A stretch of 64,000 nucleotides of DNA, from NCBI GenBank assembly GCA_902762875.1, contig CACWPS010000003.1, positions 1 to 64,000 of the forward strand, in the 5' to 3' direction. Both the position numbers and the translations under genes were made by a program. The notes under the pieces are model-generated. The model was given only the letters and a program-made list of their open reading frames with translations. It did not search any database and was not told the DNA's origin. This stretch comes from Oscillospiraceae bacterium. GTDB taxonomy: Bacteria > Bacillota > Clostridia > Oscillospirales > Acutalibacteraceae. This document shows positions 35,500-43,815 of this stretch, piece by piece (position 1 is the first letter of the stretch; every line of letters begins with the position of its first letter).

Positions 35500-36468
35500 A
35501 TGATTACAAGGGAAGAAGCTTACAAAAAGGCTATTGAACAAAAGAAACATGCGCAAAAGGACAAGCAAAGGCAGTATAATATGCTGCTTAATTCCGCTTA
35601 TGCTTCTAACCCCCGTCTTAAGGAAATCGACAGGGAACACGCCGCTGTGGGAGCAAACCTTGTGAATGCGGCGCTTTCGGGCGGAAAGGCGCTTGACGGT
35701 TTAAAAAAACACTCTGCCGCACTTACTCTTGAAAAAAAGCTCATCCTTGAAAAGGCAGAGGTTAAAGAGCCTACCCCCGATTGCCCGATTTGCGGGGACA
35801 CGGGTTATGTAAGCGGTAAAATCTGCGACTGTGTCAAAAGAAAAGCCTCCGATATTATGCTTACAGAGCTGTCGGCTGAAATGCCCCTTGAAAGCTCACG
35901 GTTTGATAATTTCAGTCTCAGCTATTATAAGGACGAGGACGGCAAAGAGGGCAATCCCCGCCGCAGAATGACGGCAATATTAAAGGTTTGCAAGGAGTAT
36001 GTAATAGGCTTTGACCCTAAAAAAAGCAAAAACCTTTTGTTTATGGGAAGCGCAGGGCTCGGTAAAACCCACTTGACCTTAGCTATTGTTTCGGGGCTTA
36101 TAGAAAAGGGCTTTTTGCCTGTATACGGCTCGGCGGAAAATCTTTTTTGCAAAATAGAAAAGGAAAAATTTGCAGGGGAAAACCGAGGCACATACGAATC
36201 AATGACTAACTGCGACCTTTTGGTTATAGACGATTTGGGTGCGGAAATGGCGACCTCGTTTACAAAATCGGCGCTTTATAACCTTGTAAACACACGCCTT
36301 TTGTCGGGCAGACCCACCATAATAAACACAAATCTTTCTATGAAGGAAATTGAAACCCGCTACACTGCGAGAATTTCCTCACGGCTTATAGGAAGCTACG
36401 ACGCATATAAATTTATCGGCGGAGATATAAGACAGCAAAAGGCTGTCGAACGGATGAATAAGGAGTAA
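35500..36468 (+). CDS. DnaI/DnaC-like helicase-loader ATPase
   Basis: This 322-residue AAA+ protein has a helical N-terminal region, a putative zinc site CPICGDTGY with CDC (about 96-113), Walker A GSAGLGKTHL (about 182-191), Walker B LLVIDDLGAE (about 243-252), and a sensor-2 region with TARISSRL. It should load the replicative helicase together with the DnaD-like protein encoded 7 bases upstream. Confidence 0.88.
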   Translation: MITREEAYKKAIEQKKHAQKDKQRQYNMLLNSAYASNPRLKEIDREHAAVGANLVNAALSGGKALDGLKKHSAALTLEKKLILEKAEVKEPTPDCPICGDTGYVSGKICDCVKRKASDIMLTELSAEMPLESSRFDNFSLSYYKDEDGKEGNPRRRMTAILKVCKEYVIGFDPKKSKNLLFMGSAGLGKTHLTLAIVSGLIEKGFLPVYGSAENLFCKIEKEKFAGENRGTYESMTNCDLLVIDDLGAEMATSFTKSALYNLVNTRLLSGRPTIINTNLSMKEIETRYTARISSRLIGSYDAYKFIGGDIRQQKAVERMNKE

Positions 36469-36474
36469 TTCTTT

Positions 36475-38343
36475 TTGGATATAAAGAAATATAACGCAGG
36501 AGAATATGAGGTTGCCGTTATAGGCGGCGGTCACGCAGGGGTCGAGGCGGCCTTGGCTTCAGCAAGGCTCGGCTGTAAGACAATAATGTTTACAATAAGC
36601 GTTGACTGGGTGGGCAATATGCCCTGCAACCCGTCAATAGGCGGTACTGCAAAGGGTCACCTTGTAAGAGAGCTTGACGCTTTAGGCGGAGAAATGGGCA
36701 AGGCGGCGGATAAAAACACCCTGCAAAGCCGTATGCTTAATCTCGGCAAGGGCCCCGCAGTTCATTCCCTGCGTGCACAGATTGACCGCAGAGCCTACAG
36801 CGAATATATGAAGCATGCAGTAGAACTTCAGGAAAATCTTGATGTTAAGCAGTGCGAGATTACCGATATTTACTGCGAAAATGAAGTGTGGCATTGCGTA
36901 TCAAAGCTGGGGGCAGACTTTTCCTGCCGCTCGGTGGTTATCGCCACGGGTACTTTTTTAGGCGGCAGAGTATATGTAGGTGAGGTGAACTATGCCTCGG
37001 GGCCTGACGGTAATTTCCCCGCAACCGAATTGGCAGAGTCTTTAAAACGGCTCGGTCTGCCGCTCAGACGCTTTAAAACCGGAACTCCCGCCCGTGTTTC
37101 AAGGGACAGTATTGATTTTTCCGAGCTTGAAGTACAGGAGGGGGATAGCCGTGTAGTACCCTTCAGCTATTCCACCGAAGCTCCCCCCGAAAATAAGGTG
37201 GTTTGCCACATTTCCTATACAAACGACGAGACAAAGCGGGTGATTTTAGAAAATATCAACCGCTCGCCCCTTTATGCGGGGGATATTGAGGGTGTGGGCC
37301 CCCGATATTGCCCCAGTATTGAGGATAAAATCGTCCGTTTTGCCGATAAAAAGCGGCATCAGTTCTTTATTGAGCCCTGCGGAATTAATACAGAGGAAAT
37401 GTATTTGCAGGGGCTTTCTTCTTCACTTCCCGAAGAGGTGCAGATTGAGCTTTATAAGACCGTCCCCTGCCTTAAAGATGTTAAAATAATGCGCAACGCA
37501 TATGCTATAGAATACGATTGCGTTGACCCTACAGCTATGCGTGCAACCCTTGAAATGAAAGATTTTCCCTACCTTTACGGTGCTGGGCAGTTCAACGGCT
37601 CATCAGGGTATGAGGAGGCGGCGGTACAGGGCTTTATTGCGGGAGCAAACGCCGCTTTAAAGGTGCAGGGTAAAGAGCCTCTTGTACTTTCCCGTGCCTC
37701 GTCCTATATCGGCACGCTTATAGACGACCTGGTGACAAAGGGTTGTTCTGACCCCTATAGAATGATGACCTCAAGGAGCGAGTACAGATTACTTTTAAGG
37801 CAGGATAATGCCGACGAACGCCTTATGCCCATAGGCAGAAAATTAGGTCTTATAGACGATAAAACCTATTCTGATTTTTTACTTCGTAAGGAGTTAAAGG
37901 AAAAGGAAATTAAGCGTTTTAAAACCACCTTTTTAGCCCCGAATGAGGAGTTGAACCGACTGTTAGAGGAGAACGGCACCGCACCTATAAGCACGGGTAC
38001 ACGCCTTTCCGACCTTGTTAAAAGACCGCAGATAGGCTACGATATGTTGGCTCCCTTTGATAAAGAAAGACCCGATTTGCCTTTTAGCGTGCGGGAAAAG
38101 GTTGAGACCGAGATTAAGTACGAGGGCTATATTGCAAGACAGCAGGCGCAGGTAAACGAAATGCTCCGCCTTGAGGGCAAAGCTATCCCTGATGATATTG
38201 ATTATTCTTCCGTTTACGGTCTTCGGCTTGAGGCGGTGGAAAAGCTTAATAAAATAAGACCCGCTAATATCGGTCAGGCTTCCCGCATTTCGGGAGTAAG
38301 CCCCGCAGATATTTCGGTGTTGCTGATTTATCTTACAAAATAG
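36475..38343 (+). CDS. mnmG: tRNA uridine-34 modification enzyme MnmG (GidA)
   Basis: This 622-residue FAD protein has VIGGGHAGVEAALASARLG at the N-terminus, the signature PCNPSIGGTAKGHLVREL, and the C-terminal helical domain ending ISGVSPADISVLLIYL. With MnmE it installs the (carboxymethyl)aminomethyl group on wobble U34 of tRNAs. The start is TTG at 36475 with AAGGAG about 9 bases upstream; no ATG or GTG fits better. Full length. Confidence 0.95.
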   Translation: MDIKKYNAGEYEVAVIGGGHAGVEAALASARLGCKTIMFTISVDWVGNMPCNPSIGGTAKGHLVRELDALGGEMGKAADKNTLQSRMLNLGKGPAVHSLRAQIDRRAYSEYMKHAVELQENLDVKQCEITDIYCENEVWHCVSKLGADFSCRSVVIATGTFLGGRVYVGEVNYASGPDGNFPATELAESLKRLGLPLRRFKTGTPARVSRDSIDFSELEVQEGDSRVVPFSYSTEAPPENKVVCHISYTNDETKRVILENINRSPLYAGDIEGVGPRYCPSIEDKIVRFADKKRHQFFIEPCGINTEEMYLQGLSSSLPEEVQIELYKTVPCLKDVKIMRNAYAIEYDCVDPTAMRATLEMKDFPYLYGAGQFNGSSGYEEAAVQGFIAGANAALKVQGKEPLVLSRASSYIGTLIDDLVTKGCSDPYRMMTSRSEYRLLLRQDNADERLMPIGRKLGLIDDKTYSDFLLRKELKEKEIKRFKTTFLAPNEELNRLLEENGTAPISTGTRLSDLVKRPQIGYDMLAPFDKERPDLPFSVREKVETEIKYEGYIARQQAQVNEMLRLEGKAIPDDIDYSSVYGLRLEAVEKLNKIRPANIGQASRISGVSPADISVLLIYLTK

Positions 38344-38598
38344 ATTTTTGATGTAGGGACAGGCGTCCTCGACTGTCCGTTAATTTGTTCGCGCTCATGC
38401 CGCGCGGCACCCTATTTCTGTGCGGACAGAAATAGGGGAAAGAGCCGTCGGGAACCCTTTCGATCGGGTTCCCGAACCCTCCTAAACGACAAAAGGGGAA
38501 TATCCCCTTTTGAAACCCCATTATGGTTTTTAAACCAACATCAAAATATATTAATGAGGGATATAATCTCTTGATTGACTGTAGGAGAGAGGATAATT
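38344..38598. repeat. Intergenic region with stacked hairpins
   Basis: No gene is seen. It holds a GTAGGGACAGG-type repeat start (38352), a hairpin TATTTCTGT/ACAGAAATA (38414-38435), a hairpin TCGGGAACCC/GGGTTCCCGA (38448-38475), and the palindrome AAAAGGGGAATATCCCCTTTT (38490-38510). These look like an intergenic repeat cluster that may also terminate mnmG. Confidence 0.6.
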
Positions 38599-38808
38599 AT
38601 GGATTTAAAAGACATTCTTTATCTTTTGGGTAAAAAGGTTAAAATTATTGATACAGACGATATTCAGTATATTGGCTATTTTTTGGATTATACACCGGCT
38701 TTTAATAATCCCGAAGACGAGTGGAGCATTTCGATTTATCCTTATAAATCTTCTAATAGCGGTATGGGCTTTTTTGAATCTGATATTAAGTCGATTGAAG
38801 AAATTTAA
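38599..38808 (+). CDS. Small conserved-looking protein, unknown function
   Basis: This protein of about 69 residues starts at ATG 38599 with AGGAGAGAGG upstream; the longer frame from 38575 starts before the ribosome site. It reads as a beta-rich domain: KKVKIIDTDDIQYIGYFLDY, then WSISIYPY and a C-terminal FFESDIKSIEEI, reminiscent of small Sm/SH3-like barrels. I do not recognise a named family. It is followed 47 bases later by a TraX-family gene. Confidence 0.65.
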   Translation: MDLKDILYLLGKKVKIIDTDDIQYIGYFLDYTPAFNNPEDEWSISIYPYKSSNSGMGFFESDIKSIEEI

Positions 38809-38855
38809 TCGTAGCCACGATGTAGTTATGGTGGCGGAATGGGAAATAAATAATT

Positions 38856-39587
38856 ATGATTAATATAATAAACAACTGTTGCAAAAAAATTCAGTTTCTT
38901 TCGGGGGCGTGGCTTAAAACTATTGCGATTATATCAATGATAGCCGACCATACCAACAAGGCGCTGATTTATCCCTATTTAACCTCGACGAACGGGTTTC
39001 TTGCGGCAATAAGCAATCTGTTTGATATAATCGGCAGAATCGCCTTTCCGCTCTTTTGCTTTTTCTTGGTTGAGGGCTTCTTCAAAACGAGGAGCCGAAA
39101 AAAATATCTGCTTAATTTGCTTTTGTTCGGCGTAATATCGGAAGTGCCCTTTGATATGTTTACAACGGCAAGCTTTTTTAATACTAATTGGCAGAATATT
39201 ATGTTTACGCTGGCGCTTGTGCTTGTAACTATATGGATTATAGATATTTTGAAAGCGAAAATGCAAAGCAAGCCAAAGGTGCTTTGGTATGTGGCATCCC
39301 TTTTGATTGTGGGGGTAATGTGTATTGTTTCAATGATTCTGAGCCTTGACTATGAGCATCATGCGATTTTGATAGGTTATTTCTTTTATCTGTTCCACGA
39401 TATGCCGATTTTTGCGATTCCTTTCGGGTACGCCTCTATGTATGAATCGCCTTGGGCGCTTTTGGGCTTTGGCCTTACGCTTACATATAACGGCGAGCGG
39501 GGCAGACAGAATAAAATGCTCAACTACCTGTTCTATCCCGTACATATGCTTATTCTCGGAATACTGCGGCTTTGCCTTGGTATATAA
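38856..39587 (+). CDS. TraX-family membrane protein
   Basis: This 243-residue protein has about seven membrane helices. SGAWLKTIAIISMIADHTNK is the typical start of the TraX family, followed by GRIAFPLFCFFLVEGFFKT and LFGVISEVPFDMF. TraX was named for pilin acetylation by F plasmids. Chromosomal homologues in Firmicutes are putative acyltransferases of unknown substrate. No other conjugation genes are adjacent. Confidence 0.85.
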   Translation: MINIINNCCKKIQFLSGAWLKTIAIISMIADHTNKALIYPYLTSTNGFLAAISNLFDIIGRIAFPLFCFFLVEGFFKTRSRKKYLLNLLLFGVISEVPFDMFTTASFFNTNWQNIMFTLALVLVTIWIIDILKAKMQSKPKVLWYVASLLIVGVMCIVSMILSLDYEHHAILIGYFFYLFHDMPIFAIPFGYASMYESPWALLGFGLTLTYNGERGRQNKMLNYLFYPVHMLILGILRLCLGI

Positions 39588-39602
39588 ATTCAAACTAAAA
39601 CC

Positions 39603-39631
39603 TTGTAACTTTTTTAAAAATGTGATATTAT
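39603..39631 (+). promoter_or_regulatory. trpS promoter
   Basis: TTGTAA (39603-39608), 17 bases, TATTAT (39626-39631). The leader is about 25 bases, so there is no room for a T-box. Confidence 0.6.
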
Positions 39632-39661
39632 AACTATATTAATTCTAAAGGCGGAATGGTT

Positions 39662-40672
39662 ATGTGTAATGTGAACGAAGAAACGGCAAAAAAAAGAGTG
39701 CTTAGCTGTATTCAGCCCAGCGGACTTTTAACCCTTGGTAATTACTTGGGTGCCCTTAAAAACTGGGCGGCAATGCAGGAGGAGTTTGACTGCACCTTTG
39801 CAGTTGCTGATCTTCACGCCATAACCGTAAGGCAGGAGCCCGCAAAGCTCCGCAGTCAGATTTACTCCACCTTTGCCATTCTTTTGGCGCTGGGTATTGA
39901 CCCCGAAAAGAATACCGTTTTTATCCAGTCACAGGTACCTGAACATACGGCGCTTTCCTGGCTGTTGTCCTGCTATACACAATTCGGCGAAATGTCCCGT
40001 ATGACACAGTTTAAGGATAAAAGCCAAAAGCACCCCGATAATATTAATGTGGGTCTTTTCTCATACCCTGTGCTTATGGCGGCGGATATTCTTTTATATC
40101 AGTCCGATTTAGTCCCCGTAGGGGCAGACCAAAAACAGCACCTTGAAATAGCAAGGGATATTGCAATTCGCTTTAACAATATTTACGGCGATGTTTTCAC
40201 CGTGCCTGATGCTTATATACCCAAAGCAGGGGCGAGGGTTAAGTCACTTCAAGACCCGACCAAGAAAATGTCAAAGTCGGACGATAATGTAAATGCTTGG
40301 GTTGCTATACTTGATAATAAGGACGATATTATAAGGAAATTTAAGCGTGCGGTCACCGATTCGGATAATGAGATTAGAATGTCCGATGAAAAGCCCGGAA
40401 TTTCAAACCTTATAACGATTTATTCCGCCGTTACGGGGAAAACTTGCGAAGAGGTTGAAAGAGAGTTTATAGGTCGTGGCTACGGCGAGTTTAAGCTTGC
40501 GGTGGGCGAGGCCGTTGCGGATACATTAGCACCCATAAAGCAAAAGCACGACGAGATTATTAAGGATAAAAAAATGCTCGAACAGCTTTACAGGCAGGGC
40601 GCCGAAAAGGCGGAGCATGTCGCACGCAAGACCTACTTTAAGGCTATGAAAAAGGTCGGCTTTGTGCTATGA
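39662..40672 (+). CDS. trpS: Tryptophanyl-tRNA synthetase
   Basis: This class I synthetase of about 336 residues has the HIGH-equivalent TLGNYLGAL (preceded by IQPSG) and the KMSKS loop KKMSKSDDN near 203. It charges tRNA-Trp. ATG at 39662 is preferred because AAGGCGG is 7 bases upstream; the ATG at 39656 nearly abuts that site. Its stop overlaps holB in an ATGA arrangement. Confidence 0.95.
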   Translation: MCNVNEETAKKRVLSCIQPSGLLTLGNYLGALKNWAAMQEEFDCTFAVADLHAITVRQEPAKLRSQIYSTFAILLALGIDPEKNTVFIQSQVPEHTALSWLLSCYTQFGEMSRMTQFKDKSQKHPDNINVGLFSYPVLMAADILLYQSDLVPVGADQKQHLEIARDIAIRFNNIYGDVFTVPDAYIPKAGARVKSLQDPTKKMSKSDDNVNAWVAILDNKDDIIRKFKRAVTDSDNEIRMSDEKPGISNLITIYSAVTGKTCEEVEREFIGRGYGEFKLAVGEAVADTLAPIKQKHDEIIKDKKMLEQLYRQGAEKAEHVARKTYFKAMKKVGFVL

Positions 40673-41598
40673 GCTTTCCCCTTGTAGGTAATGAAAGAAT
40701 AAGGGACGCTGTAACCTCGGCGGTTGCCGAAAAAAGAATACCCCACGCAATTTTGCTTGAGGGGGATAGAGGCACCGGTAGACACACACTTATGCAGTTT
40801 TTAAGCAGAGCGGCGGTGTGTGACGGTGAGAACGCTCCTTGCGGGGAATGTCGAGGCTGTCATTTGGCGGAAATCGGCACCCACCCCGATATAACGGTTA
40901 TAACACCCGAGGACGGCAAGAAAAATATTGCCGTTTCGCAGATAAGAGACCTGCGAACCGAAGCCTATGTTAAGCCCCATATGGCGGCAAGGCGTGTTTT
41001 CGTGATTGACAGGGCGGACAGTATGAACGAGCAGGCGCAAAATGCGCTTTTAAAGGTGCTGGAGGAGCCGCCTGCCGATATAATTTTTATCCTTATTGCC
41101 GAATCTGCGGCGGCGCTTTTGGACACTATAATTTCACGGTGTACTCTGCTGTCCCTTGTGCCGCCCGAAACGAATAAGGCTTTAGAGTATCTAAGGAAAA
41201 ACACCGACTTTTCCGAGGAGCAAATAAAAGAGGCACTCAGTATTACGGGCAATAATATAGGTGCGGCTTTAGATGGGCTTTCGGGCGCAGGAACTGCGAC
41301 ACAGACTGCGGCCAAGCGCTTTACAGAGCTTTTAATTTCGGGCGATGAAGCGGGTATGCTTAAAGTGACGGCACAGCTTGAAAAAAGCCGAGTTTTAGCC
41401 GACGAGTTTTTAAAGGAGCTAAAGCTTTCGATTGCAACCGAGATAAAGAAAAATCTTTCTAATCATCACTCTGCAAAGGCACTTGTAAGCTTTTATGATG
41501 CGCTCCCCCAATTTGAGGAGGCACTTAAAACAAATATTAATTTAAGTCTGCTGTTTTGCACGCTTGTCTGCAAAGCGGCTGAAATAAGTCATAAATGA
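40669..41598 (+). CDS. holB: DNA polymerase III delta-prime subunit
   Basis: This 309-residue clamp-loader subunit has a P-loop-like EGDRGTGRHTL in which the Walker lysine is Arg, so it likely does not hydrolyse ATP, as known for delta-prime. A zinc module CGECRGCH and the sensor region LLKVLEEPPADIIF follow. The 4-base overlap with trpS and the neighbouring YaaT/RicT-like gene match the holB-yaaT order of Bacillus. Confidence 0.92.
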   Translation: MSFPLVGNERIRDAVTSAVAEKRIPHAILLEGDRGTGRHTLMQFLSRAAVCDGENAPCGECRGCHLAEIGTHPDITVITPEDGKKNIAVSQIRDLRTEAYVKPHMAARRVFVIDRADSMNEQAQNALLKVLEEPPADIIFILIAESAAALLDTIISRCTLLSLVPPETNKALEYLRKNTDFSEEQIKEALSITGNNIGAALDGLSGAGTATQTAAKRFTELLISGDEAGMLKVTAQLEKSRVLADEFLKELKLSIATEIKKNLSNHHSAKALVSFYDALPQFEEALKTNINLSLLFCTLVCKAAEISHK

Positions 41599-41615
41599 TA
41601 ATTTCGGAGGAATAT

Positions 41616-42464
41616 ATGACAGAGGTTATATCCGTAAAATTTAAGGACGGCGGCAGGGCGTATTATTTTGACCCCTGTGGCATTAAGGTGAATGCGGGAG
41701 ACAGCGTTATTGTCGAGACCCAGAACGGAACCGAGTTCGGAACTGTAAGCGTCCCTAACCATGAGGTTGAGGACGACTCAATCGTAAAGCCATTAAGAAA
41801 AACCCTTAGAATCGCAAACGAGCGGGATTTTAATAAGCTTAGTGAAAACCGCAAAAAAGAGGGAGAGGCATTCGGCGTTTGCGAGAAAAAGATTGCAGAG
41901 CTCGGTCTTGATATGAAGCTTGTAAGCGTTGAATACTCCTTTGATTCAAATAAAATAGTGTTTTTCTTCACCTCGGACGGCAGGGTGGATTTCCGTGAGC
42001 TTGTTAAGAATTTAGCCTCCCACTTCCATACAAGAATTGAGCTTAGGCAGATAGGCGTAAGGGACGAGGCTAAGATGCTGGGCGGCATAGGTATCTGCGG
42101 TCAGCCATATTGCTGTAAGCGGTTTTTAAGCGATTTTCAGCCCGTATCAATTAAAATGGCTAAGGAGCAGGGCCTGTCCCTTAATCCCACCAAGATTTCG
42201 GGCAGCTGCGGAAGACTTATGTGCTGTCTTAATTACGAGCAGGACGCATATGAGTATTTAAACTCCTTTACCCCTAATGTGGGTGCCACAGTTAAAACAG
42301 CCGAGGGGCTTGCTACCGTTACCGATGTCAACCTGATAACGGGCAATCTTTTCGTAAAGCTTATTGACAGCGAGACTATTCCTTTTAAGGTTCACAGGGA
42401 CGAGGTTAAGCTTATTTCCCGCTCGAAAAAGCGCCCAAGGGACGACAAAAAGGACGAAGAATAG
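41616..42464 (+). CDS. ricT: YaaT/RicT-like PSP1-domain protein
   Basis: This PSP1-domain protein of about 282 residues has the cysteine set GICGQPYCCKRFL and GSCGRLMCCLNYE, which binds an Fe-S cluster in the Y-complex (RicAFT). In Bacillus this complex promotes RNase Y-dependent mRNA maturation and Spo0A phosphorylation. The start at ATG 41616 has CGGAGG upstream. It lies directly after holB, as in Bacillus. Confidence 0.9.
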   Translation: MTEVISVKFKDGGRAYYFDPCGIKVNAGDSVIVETQNGTEFGTVSVPNHEVEDDSIVKPLRKTLRIANERDFNKLSENRKKEGEAFGVCEKKIAELGLDMKLVSVEYSFDSNKIVFFFTSDGRVDFRELVKNLASHFHTRIELRQIGVRDEAKMLGGIGICGQPYCCKRFLSDFQPVSIKMAKEQGLSLNPTKISGSCGRLMCCLNYEQDAYEYLNSFTPNVGATVKTAEGLATVTDVNLITGNLFVKLIDSETIPFKVHRDEVKLISRSKKRPRDDKKDEE

Positions 42465-42503
42465 ATTTTTTTGTAAAAATAATCGATTGGAATAATATTT
42501 TAC

Positions 42504-42532
42504 TTGCTTTTTTGAAAAAAACTTGCTACAAT
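42504..42532 (+). promoter_or_regulatory. Ferredoxin gene promoter
   Basis: TTGCTT (42504-42509), 17 bases, TACAAT (42527-42532). Confidence 0.6.
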
Positions 42533-42570
42533 ATATTAAGCAAAGCATTTGAGCTATGGAGGTGTTTTTG

Positions 42571-42741
42571 ATGGCTTACAAAATTTCCGATGCCTGCATT
42601 AGCTGCGGAGCATGTGCTGCGGGATGTCCTTGCGATGCAATCGCCGAAGGCGCTGAGCATTACGAGATTGACGCAGATAAGTGCTGCAGCTGCGGTGCTT
42701 GCGCTGCCGGTTGTCCGGTAGAGGCAATCTCCGAGGATTAA
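42571..42741 (+). CDS. 2[4Fe-4S] ferredoxin
   Basis: This 56-residue protein has two CxxCxxCxxxC(P) motifs, CISCGACAAGCP and CCSCGACAAGCP, in the internal two-fold repeat of clostridial ferredoxins. It binds two [4Fe-4S] clusters and carries electrons in fermentation. The ATG at 42571 has GGAGGTG upstream. It is monocistronic, with its own promoter and a terminator after it. Confidence 0.95.
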   Translation: MAYKISDACISCGACAAGCPCDAIAEGAEHYEIDADKCCSCGACAAGCPVEAISED

Positions 42742-42790
42742 TTTCAAAATAAAGCATTATCCTGTTTTGGGTACATAACGCTTTAAAAGA

Positions 42791-42834
42791 AATGAACGCC
42801 TGTGCAGTTTTTACTGTTCGGGCGTTCATTTTTC
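42791..42834 (+). terminator. Terminator between ferredoxin and smpB
   Basis: AATGAACGCC pairs with GGCGTTCATT and is followed by TTT. Confidence 0.75.
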
Positions 42835-42846
42835 GACATTATTTAC

Positions 42847-42875
42847 TTGCAAGCACCAAAAAGCTGTGTTATACT
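42847..42875 (+). promoter_or_regulatory. smpB promoter
   Basis: TTGCAA (42847-42852), 17 bases, TATACT (42870-42875). Confidence 0.65.
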
Positions 42876-42901
42876 TTAATTCCCGAGGGGAGGTATGCCG
42901 T

Positions 42902-43360
42902 ATGGAAAATACAAAAACAATTACTACAAATAAAAAAGCCTTTCACGAGTATTTTGTGCTGGAAAGCTTTGAATGCGGCATTGAGCTTTCGGGGACCGAG
43001 ATTAAGTCCATAAGGCAGGGGGGCGTTAATTTAAAGGATGCGTGGTGTTCGGTCGATAACGGGGAAATGATAATTAAGCAGATGCACATCAGCCCCTACG
43101 ACCACGGGAATATCTTTAACAAGAACCCAACCCGCAACAGGCGGCTGCTTATGCACAAGCGGGAAATTATGCGCCTTTTCGGTGCAGTAAAGCAAGAGGG
43201 TTTGGCATTAATCCCCTTGTCGCTCTACTTTAAGGGCTCTCTTGTTAAGGTGCAGTTAGGGCTGTGCAAGGGCAAAAAGCTTCACGATAAGCGGGAAACT
43301 GCCGCCAAGCGTGATGCCGCCCGCACTATTGACAGGGCGTTAAAGGAACAAAACAGATAA
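42902..43360 (+). CDS. smpB: SsrA-binding protein SmpB
   Basis: This 152-residue beta-barrel protein has NKKAFHEYFVLESFECGIEL, the conserved GTEIKSIRQGGVNLKD, and a basic C-terminal tail that enters the ribosome mRNA channel. It carries tmRNA to stalled ribosomes for trans-translation. GGGGAGG lies upstream of the ATG at 42902. The tmRNA gene follows directly. Confidence 0.96.
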   Translation: MENTKTITTNKKAFHEYFVLESFECGIELSGTEIKSIRQGGVNLKDAWCSVDNGEMIIKQMHISPYDHGNIFNKNPTRNRRLLMHKREIMRLFGAVKQEGLALIPLSLYFKGSLVKVQLGLCKGKKLHDKRETAAKRDAARTIDRALKEQNR

Positions 43361-43433
43361 CTTATTAACTTTTACTTCTTCACTCTTCACTATTACTTCT
43401 TCACTATTCACTATTACTTCTTACTTTAAATAT
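43361..43433. repeat. TTCACTATTACTTC short repeats
   Basis: Tandem degenerate copies of TTCACTATTACTTC fill the gap between smpB and tmRNA. Related copies, direct and inverted, lie at 45893-45980 just beyond the integrated element. Confidence 0.65.
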
Positions 43434-43724
43434 GGGGATGTAAAGGTTTCGACAGGGATTTTGAAGTATCGGAAGCGAGCAGCGGTGCGGAACCGCTATA
43501 AAATCCGTAAACAAAATTAACTAACAACGGTTCGGCAAGGGTGTCATTTTAGCGGTGAACATGAACGAGAGCCTGCTCCCGCTTTCGTCACGACTTAGGA
43601 GCTACCAAGCGCACAAGCCTGACATTTGGCGTGTGCGTAAGGGAATGTAAACAAGTGTCTGCGCTCGGAGACGCCGATATGAATAAATTTTTGGACAGGA
43701 GTTCGACTCTCCTCATCTCCACCA
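43434..43724 (+). ncRNA. ssrA: tmRNA (ssrA)
   Basis: The 291-nt RNA has a tRNA-like domain: acceptor GGGGATG/CATCTCC, T arm AGGAG-TTCGACT-CTCCT, encoded CCA. The conserved 5' segment TAAAGGTTTCGACAGG is present. Between the pseudoknot regions, the only short open frame that ends in a stop is 43511-43552, reading TKLTNNGSARVSF. This does not end in the usual ALAA. smpB is adjacent, and an integrated element starts right after the CCA. Confidence 0.93.
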
Positions 43725-43764
43725 AAAATCCCGAATGCGTTAGCCAGAGGTGGCTAAGGACAGT
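43724..43764. repeat. Left inverted repeat of integrated element
   Basis: The sequence starting AAAAATCCCGAATGCG and ending GGCTAAGGACAGT is matched, inverted and imperfect, at 45852-45892. It begins at the last base of the tmRNA CCA, so it may include the original tmRNA terminator arm. Confidence 0.75.
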
Positions 43765-43815
43765 CGGGTATGTAGGATACGGTGTAGCCGATAAAGGCTA
43801 CGCCGTATTTCTCTT

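Noticed and set aside
39588-39661. T-box before trpS
   Set aside because: Only about 70 bases upstream and no T-box sequence (TGGNACCGCG-like) is visible.
43361-43433. CRISPR-like array in the TTCACTATT repeats
   Set aside because: Units are short, degenerate and contiguous, with no spacers and no cas genes anywhere in the window.
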